From NCBI RefSeq assembly GCF_023544865.1, contig NZ_JAMJFX010000011.1, positions 1-64,000 on the forward strand: a DNA stretch of 64,000 nucleotides, written 5' to 3'. Every line of letters begins with the position of its first letter. Position 1 is the stretch's first letter. The position numbers and the translations under genes are program-made. Under the pieces are notes generated by a model. The model had not been told where the DNA came from. It ran no database searches and worked only from the letters and a program-made list of their open reading frames with translations. This stretch comes from Phaeovulum molybdatiresistens (GTDB lineage Bacteria > Pseudomonadota > Alphaproteobacteria > Rhodobacterales > Rhodobacteraceae). Below are positions 55,445-63,191 of this stretch, in pieces.

Positions 55445-56465
55445 ACAGGCAATCGGGCCCGATCTCGGCCAGGGTGCGGCGCCCCATCAGCCCCATCGCC
55501 ACGGCGAATTCGTCGCGCAGCCGCCGCAGGCAGGCGGCCGCCCCCGCCGCCCCGTCAAGCGCCAGCGCGTAAAAGGCGGGCCGGCCCAGCAGCACCGCAT
55601 CCGCCCCAAGGGCCAGCGCCACCAGCATATCCTCGCCTGCGCGGATGCCGCCATCGACCAGCACCGGCACACCGGGCAGGGCGGCGCGGATCGCGGGCAG
55701 AACGCGGGCGGTCGGGGGCAGGCCATCCAGCACCCGGCCCCCGTGGTTCGACACGATCACCCCGGCGCATCCGGCCTGCATCGCGCGGGTGGCATCGTGG
55801 GGCGTCATCACGCCCTTGGCCAGCACCGGCACCGGGCTTTCGGCGCAAAGTTCTGTCAGATCGTCCCACACCGGCGCGCGCGCCAGCAGCCCTTCAATCC
55901 CGGCAGGCGGGGGCATGGGCAGCGCATCGAGCATCACCGGGCGGATGCCTTCGGGCAGCTGAAAACCCGCGGCAATTTCACGGTTGCGCACGCCGTTCAG
56001 CGGCGCATCCACCGTCACCACCAGCGCGCTTGCCCCCGCCGTCAGCGCCCGCGCCGCCAAGGCCCGCGTCGCGGCCGGATCGGGTTGCAGATAGAGCTGA
56101 AACCAGAACGGGGCCACGGCCACATCCTCGGGCGGGACCGAGGTCTGGCACGACAGCACCATCCCCGCGCCCTGCGCCGCCGCCGCACGGGCCATCGCGG
56201 CCTCGCCTTCCGCGCAGGCCAGGCGCTGAAAGGCCATCGGCGCGACCAGGCAGGGAAAGTCCAGCCGCAGCCCGGCGATGGTGGTCGCGGTCGAAAACCC
56301 CGCCATATCGGTCATCAGGCGCGGGCGCAGGGCATGGTCGCCCCAGGCCTGTTCATTGGCGCGCAAGGTCCGTTCCCGCCCCGCACCCCCCGCGACATAG
56401 GCAAAGGCCGGGGCAGGCATGGTCTGCGCGGCGGCGGATTCAAGGTCATGCAGCGGGCGGTTCAC
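55437..56465 (-). CDS. FMN-dependent alpha-hydroxyacid oxidase/dehydrogenase
   Basis: Flavoprotein of 342 residues with a TIM barrel, oxidising an L-2-hydroxy acid (lactate, glycolate or mandelate class). Family residues visible: FAYVAGGAGRERTLRANEQAW start with the substrate tyrosine, FQLYLQPD (FMN and substrate site), TVDAPLNGVRNRE with the arginine, VLAKGVMTPHDATRA with the lysine, and SNHGGRVLDG with the catalytic histidine, then DGGIRAGEDMLVALALGADAVLLGRP. GTG 56465 with GGAGAG six bases upstream is preferred over ATG 56492, which overlaps that ribosome site. The exact substrate is open. Confidence 0.88.
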   Translation of the reverse strand: MNRPLHDLESAAAQTMPAPAFAYVAGGAGRERTLRANEQAWGDHALRPRLMTDMAGFSTATTIAGLRLDFPCLVAPMAFQRLACAEGEAAMARAAAAQGAGMVLSCQTSVPPEDVAVAPFWFQLYLQPDPAATRALAARALTAGASALVVTVDAPLNGVRNREIAAGFQLPEGIRPVMLDALPMPPPAGIEGLLARAPVWDDLTELCAESPVPVLAKGVMTPHDATRAMQAGCAGVIVSNHGGRVLDGLPPTARVLPAIRAALPGVPVLVDGGIRAGEDMLVALALGADAVLLGRPAFYALALDGAAGAAACLRRLRDEFAVAMGLMGRRTLAEIGPDCLFT

Positions 56466-56642
56466 GGGGGTCTCTCCGGGATGGCAGGCCATTGATTTTC
56501 ACTGAAAAGCGGCCCGGCGCTGATTATGGGTTTCAGGTCAAGCGGGGGTCAAGGCACGGTTTCATAATTACTTTTTCCGGGCTGCGCCGGGGCGGAAGGT
56601 GATGCGGGCTGGGGTCAGGCGCCCGCTTTTCGCGTGCATGGG

Positions 56643-58223
56643 TCAGCCCGACAAAAGCACCCCGGCAGCCCGTAGCAACGCGCGCGGGTCGCGGTCGCTG
56701 CGCACCACGGGGGGCGGGGGCGCGATCGCCCCGGTCAGGCGGTGGACCGCCGTCCAGGCGGAACGGATGGAATATTCCACCGTGAACACGCATTCGCGCG
56801 GGAGGTCGCAGAACTGTCCGATCACGGCAAAGTTTTCGGCCCCGCGCGGAATGACCGGGGGCCTGTCGCCGGGCTGGCGGGGCATGAACTGGCTGGTGAT
56901 CAGGGGCATCCGGCAGGGGATGACCCGCGCGCCGCCGAAGAATTCGGCGCGCTGGTTTGCGGTCAGCCGCAGCTGATGGGCAAGTTCGTCCAGCATCTCA
57001 TGGCCGGTGGCTTGCGCCATGGGTTTGGCGATCGCGTCACCCGGCCGGTCACCGCGCAGGCCATAGCCCCAGAACACGGGCTGGTTGGCGGGCTGGCCGC
57101 GGAAATGCGGCTGGTGGAACATGACGATGGACATCAGCCAGCCGGATTCCGCGAAGGTGACCAGACCGCCGGTTCCGGTCCGGTTGCGGGTGAAATCCTC
57201 CATGAACGTCACGAAGGCCGGCGAGGGCAGCGTGACAGTGAACGAGGTCCAAGATGTCCGGTCCGGGCGGCCTGCAAAGACCTCGGGGCGGCCCAGCCCT
57301 TCATGGCGGGCTGCCAGACGGCGCCACAGGTCAAACCCCGGGGCAGGGGCGTCCGATGCGGGTGGCGGGGTGTCGCTGTCGCCGGTCACGGTGGCGTCGG
57401 TCATGGACCCCAGGGTCAGATAAACCCGGTCTTCGGGGGCAATGTCGATGGTCGTGCCTGTGGACAGATGCAGCTGTGTCACCCGCCGGGCATCCGCTGT
57501 GCCCGTGATCGTCACGTCGGCCACGCTGGCGCCCGTGCGCAAGTCCACCCCTTGCGCGGACAGCCAGTGCAGGATCGGCGCGACGATCGAGTCATATTGG
57601 TTGTAGCGGGTCCGCAGGATGCCTTCGATCCGCGCAAGGCCGGGGAACAGGTGCAGGAAACGCCGCATGTAGCGCCGCATCTCGGCCACCGAATGCCACG
57701 GCTGGAACGAGAACATGGTGGACCACATCACCCAGAAATTCGTGCCAAAGAAGGCGGGCGCGAACCAGTCATTGATGGTGCGCGCGCCAAGCCGCCCCTC
57801 GGGGATCAGCAACAGGCGGTTGAGCGCGACGATTTCTTCTGCGCCCAGGCCAAGTTGGTACCGATCCTCGGCCCTGTGGCCGTTGCGCACAAGGCGGCAT
57901 TCGGCCCGGCCCGGCACCATGCGGTTGAAGGCGATGATATCGTCCCTGACCGAGATCGCGGGATCATCGGGCGCGGGGATCGCGGACAGCAGGTCCAGGG
58001 TGCAGACGAAGTTCGGCTCAAACATTCGGCCACCACGGGTAAGATAGCCCGCTTCGGCCTGGCGCGACCCATCAAGGCTGCCACCGGCTGTGTCGCGATG
58101 TTCAAGGATCGTGATCTGATCGCCCGGCACACCGCCATCCCGGATCAGCAGGACAGCCGCCGACAGCGCCGCAATGCCGCCCCCGACCATATAGTGCCGG
58201 CCCGTCGCCCGATGCTGTGCCAT
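56643..58223 (-). CDS. ohyA: oleate hydratase
   Basis: FAD enzyme of 526 residues (MCRA family) that adds water to the cis-9 double bond of oleate to make 10-hydroxystearate. The nucleotide site is YMVGGGIAALSAAVLLIRDGGVPG, followed by EHRDTAGGSLDG, RGGRMFEPNFVCTLDLLSAIP (active-site region) and the later PVFWGYGLRGDRPGD and FAVIGQFCDLPRECVFTVEYSIRSAW. The length is a little short of the 550-640 of other members but complete in motifs. AAGGGG precedes ATG 58223. It stands alone between the oxidase and a GntR gene; no partner gene is evident. Confidence 0.92.
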   Translation of the reverse strand: MAQHRATGRHYMVGGGIAALSAAVLLIRDGGVPGDQITILEHRDTAGGSLDGSRQAEAGYLTRGGRMFEPNFVCTLDLLSAIPAPDDPAISVRDDIIAFNRMVPGRAECRLVRNGHRAEDRYQLGLGAEEIVALNRLLLIPEGRLGARTINDWFAPAFFGTNFWVMWSTMFSFQPWHSVAEMRRYMRRFLHLFPGLARIEGILRTRYNQYDSIVAPILHWLSAQGVDLRTGASVADVTITGTADARRVTQLHLSTGTTIDIAPEDRVYLTLGSMTDATVTGDSDTPPPASDAPAPGFDLWRRLAARHEGLGRPEVFAGRPDRTSWTSFTVTLPSPAFVTFMEDFTRNRTGTGGLVTFAESGWLMSIVMFHQPHFRGQPANQPVFWGYGLRGDRPGDAIAKPMAQATGHEMLDELAHQLRLTANQRAEFFGGARVIPCRMPLITSQFMPRQPGDRPPVIPRGAENFAVIGQFCDLPRECVFTVEYSIRSAWTAVHRLTGAIAPPPPVVRSDRDPRALLRAAGVLLSG

Positions 58224-58313
58224 GTGTGGCCCCTTGTTCCGAAAGCCCAGAGAACCGCATTTGGCGTGACGCGTCCAGAAAAACCGGGCGCAGTTCCATC
58301 CCGGGGCGGGGCT

Positions 58314-59012
58314 CTATTCGCTGCGGTTGTCCCATGAGGCGCGGAAATCCGACTGGATCTGCGCCAGATGTTCCGAAAGTGAGGCATGGGCGGCGCGGAT
58401 ATGCGCCACGATCAGATCCGCCGCGCCATCGGCATCGCCCTGTGCGCAGGCCTGGACAATCGCGCGGTGTTCGGCATCGGCGCGGGCATGGCCATCGGTC
58501 AGCAGAAGCTGCGCGCGCAGGTAGCGATCAAGCCGGTCCATCGCATTGTCCAGCGTCGCCTGGTGGAACGGCAGCCCCGATGCGGAATACAGCGTGGCAT
58601 GAAAGGCCCGGTTCAGATCGCCCCAGCGCATCGTATCGGTGATGGTGCTGAATTCGTCGCAAATGCGATAGGCCTGCGCGATCAGATCGGGGGTCATCCG
58701 CGCGACAGAGACCCGCATCACATGCGCCTCGACCAGGCAGCGGAAATCAAAGATTTCGCTTGCCGCCTCTAGCGACAGGCCGACCACGACCGCGCCCTTG
58801 TAACGCTGGGTCTTCACCAGGCCCTGCTGTTCCAGCATGGTGATCGCCTCGCGCACGGGGATGCGGCTGGTGTTGAACATGCGCGCGATTTCGTCCTGCC
58901 GCAGCGGGTCGCCATCCTTCAGGTCGCCTGTGATGATTGCGCTGCGCAGCGCGTCAAACACCAGCGCGGCGGCAGATCGGGTCTGCGACACATCCATGGG
59001 CTTTAGCGCCAT
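58314..59012 (-). CDS. GntR family regulator (FCD subfamily)
   Basis: Regulator of 232 residues. wHTH at about 12-75 (LVFDALRSAIITGDLKDGDPLRQDEIARMFNTSRIPVREAITMLEQQGLV); the FCD domain follows with LVEAHVMRVSVARM, RAFHATLYSASG and DAEHRAIVQACAQGDADGAADLIVAHI. AAAGGGGA upstream of ATG 59012 sets the start; a longer upstream frame is not GntR-like. Divergent from the M24 peptidase gene that leads into dppABC, so it probably controls that peptide-use cluster and itself. Confidence 0.9.
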   Translation of the reverse strand: MALKPMDVSQTRSAAALVFDALRSAIITGDLKDGDPLRQDEIARMFNTSRIPVREAITMLEQQGLVKTQRYKGAVVVGLSLEAASEIFDFRCLVEAHVMRVSVARMTPDLIAQAYRICDEFSTITDTMRWGDLNRAFHATLYSASGLPFHQATLDNAMDRLDRYLRAQLLLTDGHARADAEHRAIVQACAQGDADGAADLIVAHIRAAHASLSEHLAQIQSDFRASWDNRSE

Positions 59013-59042
59013 GCGATCCCCTTTCCGGCGGACAATTATAGG

Positions 59043-59056
59043 ATATTGTATATTGG
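59043..59056. promoter_or_regulatory. ATATTGTATATTGG element upstream of the peptidase gene
   Basis: An AT-rich element in the GC-rich divergent gap between the GntR regulator and the peptidase. A related element (CAATAGTATATGGG at 60387-60400; 10 of 14 match, same strand) lies before dppA. Both share the core GTATAT, which is like FCD-GntR sites of the TTGTATACAA type. A common operator is inferred. Confidence 0.45.
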
Positions 59057-59155
59057 ATCCGATCTCGCTAACAAGACGCGACAGTGACCGGGGGCGCGGC
59101 TTTCGGTCGATTCTGGCCCGCCTGCGTGAAGATGCGCCCATCGGATGGATCGCCC

Positions 59156-60343
59156 ATGACCGACCTTTCCCTTGCCCTTTCCGCCTTTCGCCCGGTGACG
59201 GCGCCCGCCATTACCGATGCCGAACTGCGGACCCGTCTGGGCGGCCTTCAGGCCCGGATGCAGCGCGCGGGGGTCAAGGCGGTGTGGCTGGATGCCTCAT
59301 CCTCGCTGACCTATTACACGGGGCTGAACCTTGGCCTGTCCGAACGCATCCATGGCGCACTGGTGCCCGCATCGGGGCCGCTGACCTACGTCACACCTAC
59401 GTTTGAGGAGCCGAAGCTTCAGACCCTGATCCGCATCCCCGGCCAGATTGCGATGTGGGAGGAGGACGAAGATCCCTTTGCCCTGATCGCGGCGCAACTG
59501 GCCGCCAGTGACGCCCCCGGCGCGGGGCTTGCGATCGACCCGGCCACGCCCTTCGTCTTTGCCGATGCGCTGATGCGTGCGACCGGGGGCGGGGTAAGTT
59601 CGGCGCAGGCGATGATCGTGGCGCAGCGGCAGGTGAAATCGGCGGCCGAAATCGCCATCATCCAGACCGCGATGGATGCCAGCCTGTCGGTGCAGCGCGC
59701 CGTTCACGCGGGCTTGCGTGAAGGCATCAGCACCACCGAGGTGGCCGAATTCGTCAACGCCGCCCATATCGCGCTGGGGCTGAAGCCGCTGTTCGTGGCG
59801 GTGCAGTTCGGCGAGGCCACTGCCTATCCGCATGGGGTGCCCTATCCGCAGACGCTGGCCCGGGGCGATATGGTGCTGGTCGACATGGGTGGCATCCTGC
59901 AGGGCTATCGGTCCGATATCACGCGCAGCTATGTCTTTGGCCCGCCGACCCAGCGCCAGCGCGATCTTTGGACGCTGGAGCAGCGCGCGCAAGCCGCCGC
60001 GTTTGCAGCGGCGCGTCTGGGCGCGCCCTGTTCCGATATCGATGCCGCCGCGCGCGCCGTGCTGACCGATGCAGGTTTCGGCCCCGGCTACCGCGTGCCG
60101 GGCCTGCCGCACCGCACCGGGCACGGGCTGGGCCTCGACATTCACGAAGAGCCCTATATCGTCGCGGGAAATGCCACGCCGCTGGAACCGGGCATGTGTT
60201 TCTCGATCGAACCGATGCTGTGCGTTTACGGCGAATGCGGGGTGCGCCTGGAGGATATCGTCTACATGACCGAAACCGGCCCGCGCTGGTTTACCGCCCC
60301 TGCCCATAGCCTGGAGGATCCGTTCGGACCCGCCGCCCGTTGA
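59156..60343 (+). CDS. M24 family Xaa-Pro aminopeptidase/creatinase-like metallopeptidase
   Basis: Enzyme of 395 residues of the pita-bread fold. N-terminal domain about 10-155 (VTAPAITDAELRTRLGGLQARMQRAGVKAVWLDASSSLTYYTGLNLG), catalytic domain after RQVKSAAEIAIIQTAMDAS. Metal ligands are visible as D in GDMVLVDMGG, D in YRSDITRSYVFG, H in PHRTGHGLGLDIHEEPY, and E in FSIEPML and CGVRLEDIVYMTE. These residues fit an active dimetal peptidase acting on X-Pro bonds. Followed by dppABC, so it may cleave imported di- or oligopeptides. The start is tentative because no strong ribosome site is seen; the next base context is GGATGGAT. Confidence 0.85.
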   Translation: MTDLSLALSAFRPVTAPAITDAELRTRLGGLQARMQRAGVKAVWLDASSSLTYYTGLNLGLSERIHGALVPASGPLTYVTPTFEEPKLQTLIRIPGQIAMWEEDEDPFALIAAQLAASDAPGAGLAIDPATPFVFADALMRATGGGVSSAQAMIVAQRQVKSAAEIAIIQTAMDASLSVQRAVHAGLREGISTTEVAEFVNAAHIALGLKPLFVAVQFGEATAYPHGVPYPQTLARGDMVLVDMGGILQGYRSDITRSYVFGPPTQRQRDLWTLEQRAQAAAFAAARLGAPCSDIDAAARAVLTDAGFGPGYRVPGLPHRTGHGLGLDIHEEPYIVAGNATPLEPGMCFSIEPMLCVYGECGVRLEDIVYMTETGPRWFTAPAHSLEDPFGPAAR

Positions 60344-60386
60344 CGTCGCGTCGCCCATTGAATCCCACCGACTTGTGATGTGTCTG

Positions 60387-60400
60387 CAATAGTATATGGG
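60387..60400. promoter_or_regulatory. CAATAGTATATGGG element upstream of dppA
   Basis: Relative of the 59043-59056 element, 88 bases before the dppA start codon and 44 bases after the peptidase stop. A small hairpin GGGCGG-CCTGT-CCGCCC (60398-60414) follows. It suggests that the GntR protein controls both units; this is inferred. Confidence 0.4.
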
Positions 60401-60487
60401 CGGCCTGTCCGCCCGAATAACCACAAGAATACCGGCCCGAACCAACCGGCCGGCCCCCTACGCAACAGCGAGTGAAAGGACCTCGAC

Positions 60488-62092
60488 ATGAAACTTGTGA
60501 CCCGCAGCCTGGTTGCCGCCTCGGCCCTGGCGATGATGACGGCCATGCCGGCCATGGCCAAGACCTTCGTCTACTGCTCGGAAGCCTCGCCCGAAGGCTT
60601 TGACCCGGCGCCCTACACCTCTGGCACCACCTTCGATGCCTCGGCCCACCCGGTCTATAACCGCCTGGTCGAGTTCAAGAAGGGCACCACCGAGATCGAG
60701 CCCGGCCTGGCCGAGGCCTGGGAAGTTTCGGCCGATGGCCTGGAATACACCTTCAAGCTGCGTCAGGGCGTGAAGTGGCATTCGAACGAGATCTTCACCC
60801 CCACCCGCGATTTCAACGCCGATGACGTGATCTTCAGCTACGAACGTCAGGGCAAGGCCGACCACCCGTGGAACCAGTATATCGCCGGCGTGAGCTACGA
60901 GTATTTCAACTCGATGGAGATGGCCTCGCTTATCAAGGAAATCGTCAAGGTCGATGACTACACGGTCAAGTTCGTGCTGACCCGCCCCGAGGCGCCCTTC
61001 ATGGCGAACATCGCGATGCCCTTCGCCTCGATCATCTCGGCGGAATATGCCGAGGCGCTGGACAAGGCCGGCAAGCGCGAAGACCTGAACAACCTGCCGG
61101 TCGGCACCGGCCCGTTCAAGTTCGTGGCCTATCAGAAGGACGCGGTGATCCGCTACGCCAAGAACGCCGACTACTGGGGCGATGCGCCCATGATCGACGA
61201 TCTGGTCTTTGCGATCACCCCGGATGCCGCCGTGCGCCTGCAAAAGCTGAAGGCCGGCGAATGCCACCTGATGCCGTTCCCGTCGCCGGCCGATCTTGAA
61301 ACCATCAAGGCCGATCCGAACCTGAAGCTGGACGAACAGGCCGGGCTGAACGTGGCCTACCTTGGCTACAACACCACCATGGCGCCGTTCGACAATGCCA
61401 AGGTCCGCAAGGCCCTGAACATGGCGATCAACAAGCAGGCGATCATCGACGCGGTCTATCAGGGCGCGGGCCAGGTCGCCAAGAACCCGATCCCGCCGAC
61501 CATGTGGTCCTATAACGACGCGATCGTGGACGATCCCTATGATCCGGAAGCCGCCAAGAAGATCCTGGAGGAAGAAGGCGTCAAGGATCTGTCGATGAAG
61601 ATCTGGGCGATGCCGGTGCAGCGTCCCTACATGCCCAACGCGCGCCGCGCGGCGGAACTGATGCAGGAAGACTTCGCCAAGGTCGGCGTCAAGGTCGAGA
61701 TCGTGACCTATGAATGGGGTGAATACCTGAAGAAGTCGACCGAGGTGAACCGCGACGGCGCGGTGATCCTGGGCTGGACCGGCGACAACGGCGACCCGGA
61801 CAACTTCATGGGCGTCCTGCTGTCCTGCGCGGCGGCCGGTGAGGGCGGCGCGAACCGCGCCCAGTGGTGCAACGAGGACTTCTCGGCGCTGATCAGCCAG
61901 GCCAAGCAGACCGCCGACGTGGCCGAGCGCACCCGGCTTTACGAAGAAGCCCAGGTGATCTTCAAGGATCAGGCGCCCTGGGCCACGCTGGGCCATTCGA
62001 CCCAGTATGTGCCGATGTCCAACAAGGTGTCGGGCTTTGTGATGAGCCCGCTTGGCGACTTCACCTTTGAAGCCGTCGACATCGCCGAATAA
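60488..62092 (+). CDS. dppA: DppA, dipeptide/oligopeptide ABC transporter substrate-binding protein
   Basis: Periplasmic receptor of 534 residues. The signal peptide MKLVTRSLVAASALAMMTAMPAMA ends near residue 24. The mature protein KTFVYCSEASPEGFDPAPYTSGTTFDASAHPVYNRLVEFK is typical of family 5 (SBP_bac_5) DppA, and VGTGPFKFVAYQKDAVIRYAKNADYWG is the conserved GTGPF segment. GAGTGAAAGGA precedes ATG 60488. First gene of dppABC; a strong hairpin follows its stop. The ligand, probably a dipeptide or delta-aminolevulinate-like compound, is inferred from the family. Confidence 0.94.
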   Translation: MKLVTRSLVAASALAMMTAMPAMAKTFVYCSEASPEGFDPAPYTSGTTFDASAHPVYNRLVEFKKGTTEIEPGLAEAWEVSADGLEYTFKLRQGVKWHSNEIFTPTRDFNADDVIFSYERQGKADHPWNQYIAGVSYEYFNSMEMASLIKEIVKVDDYTVKFVLTRPEAPFMANIAMPFASIISAEYAEALDKAGKREDLNNLPVGTGPFKFVAYQKDAVIRYAKNADYWGDAPMIDDLVFAITPDAAVRLQKLKAGECHLMPFPSPADLETIKADPNLKLDEQAGLNVAYLGYNTTMAPFDNAKVRKALNMAINKQAIIDAVYQGAGQVAKNPIPPTMWSYNDAIVDDPYDPEAAKKILEEEGVKDLSMKIWAMPVQRPYMPNARRAAELMQEDFAKVGVKVEIVTYEWGEYLKKSTEVNRDGAVILGWTGDNGDPDNFMGVLLSCAAAGEGGANRAQWCNEDFSALISQAKQTADVAERTRLYEEAQVIFKDQAPWATLGHSTQYVPMSNKVSGFVMSPLGDFTFEAVDIAE

Positions 62093-62104
62093 GGCGGAAA
62101 ACCG

Positions 62105-62134
62105 GGCGCGCGGGGGCACACCCCGCGCGCCTTT
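62105..62134 (+). terminator. strong hairpin between dppA and dppB
   Basis: GGCGCGCGGGG (62105-62115), loop GCACA, CCCCGCGCGCC (62121-62131), then TTT. Eleven perfect GC pairs; likely a partial terminator or message stabiliser that gives more binding protein than permease. Confidence 0.75.
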
Positions 62135-62174
62135 CAAGGCCCGCGTGCCCTTCGGGGCCGCTCGCCTTTCAAGG
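62128..62174 (+). repeat. 12-base direct repeat CGCCTTTCAAGG before dppB
   Basis: CGCCTTTCAAGG occurs at 62128-62139 and at 62163-62174, 35 bases apart. The second copy contributes to the AAGGAAAG ribosome site of dppB (ATG 62184). The first copy overlaps the hairpin 3' arm. It may be a small tandem duplication; no function is evident. Confidence 0.5.
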
Positions 62175-62183
62175 AAAGACTGA

Positions 62184-63191
62184 ATGATCCGGTTCATCCT
62201 CGGTAAACTGCTGTATCTGGTCCCCACCTTTCTGGGCATCACGCTTATTGCCTTCAGCTTCGTGCGGGTTCTGCCGGGGGATCCGGTGCTGCTTATGGCG
62301 GGCGAACGTGGCATCACGCCCGAACGCCATGCCGAACTGTCGGCGCAGCTGGGCTTTGACCGGCCGATCTGGCAGCAATATTTCGATTTTCTGGGCCGGC
62401 TTTTGCAGGGCGACCTTGGCAATTCGCTGGTTACCAAGAAACCCGTGCTGACCGAATTCCTGGCCCTGTTCCCGGCGACGGTCGAACTTGGCCTGGTCGC
62501 GATCGTGATCGCCACGCTGGTCGGCGTGCCCGTGGGCGTGATCGCGGCGATCCGGCGGGGGTCGTGGTTCGACCAGATTTCCATGACCGGGGCGCTGGTG
62601 GGCTTTTCCATGCCGATCTTCTGGTGGGGCCTTTTGCTGATCATCCTGTTTTCCGGCATCCTGCAATGGACGCCGGTGTCGGGGCGCATCAGCCTGATGT
62701 ATTTCTTTCCGCAGGTCACCGGGTTCATGCTGATCGACAGCCTGCTTTCAGGGCAGAAGGGGGCGTTCGCCTCGGCCGCGTCGCACCTGATCCTGCCGGC
62801 GGTGGTGCTGGCCACGATCCCGCTGGCGGTGATCGCGCGCCAGACCCGGTCGGCCATGCTTGAGGTGATGGGCGAGGATTACGTGCGCACCGCCCGCGCC
62901 AAGGGCCTGCCGCAATCGCGGGTGGTGGGCGTGCATGCGCTGCGCAACGCGATGATCCCGGTGATCACCACGATCGGCCTGCAGGTCGGCGTGCTGATGG
63001 CGGGCGCGATCCTGACCGAGACGATCTTTTCCTGGCCCGGCATCGGTAAATGGATGATCGATTCCATTTCGCGGCGCGACTATCCGGTGGTGCAATCGGG
63101 CCTTCTGCTGATTGCGGGGCTGGTGATGCTGGTGAACCTGCTCGTCGACCTGACCTATGGCCTGATCAACCCGAGGATCCGCCACAAATGA
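62184..63191 (+). CDS. dppB: DppB, dipeptide ABC transporter permease
   Basis: Inner-membrane permease of 335 residues with six helices. It starts MIRFILGKLLYLVPTFLGITLIAFSFVRVLPGDPVLLMAGERG, the DppB signature with the periplasmic loop. The coupling loop is MLEVMGEDYVRTARAKGLPQSRVVGVHALRNAMIPVIT near residue 230, and the C-terminal half carries GAILTETIFSWPGIGKWMIDSISRRDYPVVQSG. AAGGAAAG precedes ATG 62184. Its stop overlaps the dppC start (ATGA). Confidence 0.94.
   Translation: MIRFILGKLLYLVPTFLGITLIAFSFVRVLPGDPVLLMAGERGITPERHAELSAQLGFDRPIWQQYFDFLGRLLQGDLGNSLVTKKPVLTEFLALFPATVELGLVAIVIATLVGVPVGVIAAIRRGSWFDQISMTGALVGFSMPIFWWGLLLIILFSGILQWTPVSGRISLMYFFPQVTGFMLIDSLLSGQKGAFASAASHLILPAVVLATIPLAVIARQTRSAMLEVMGEDYVRTARAKGLPQSRVVGVHALRNAMIPVITTIGLQVGVLMAGAILTETIFSWPGIGKWMIDSISRRDYPVVQSGLLLIAGLVMLVNLLVDLTYGLINPRIRHK

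Noticed and set aside
60398..60414. GGGCGG-CCTGT-CCGCCC hairpin as terminator of the peptidase gene
   Set aside because: It is only six pairs with no T tract and overlaps the putative GntR element before dppA; read-through is equally possible, so it is noted but not called as a terminator.
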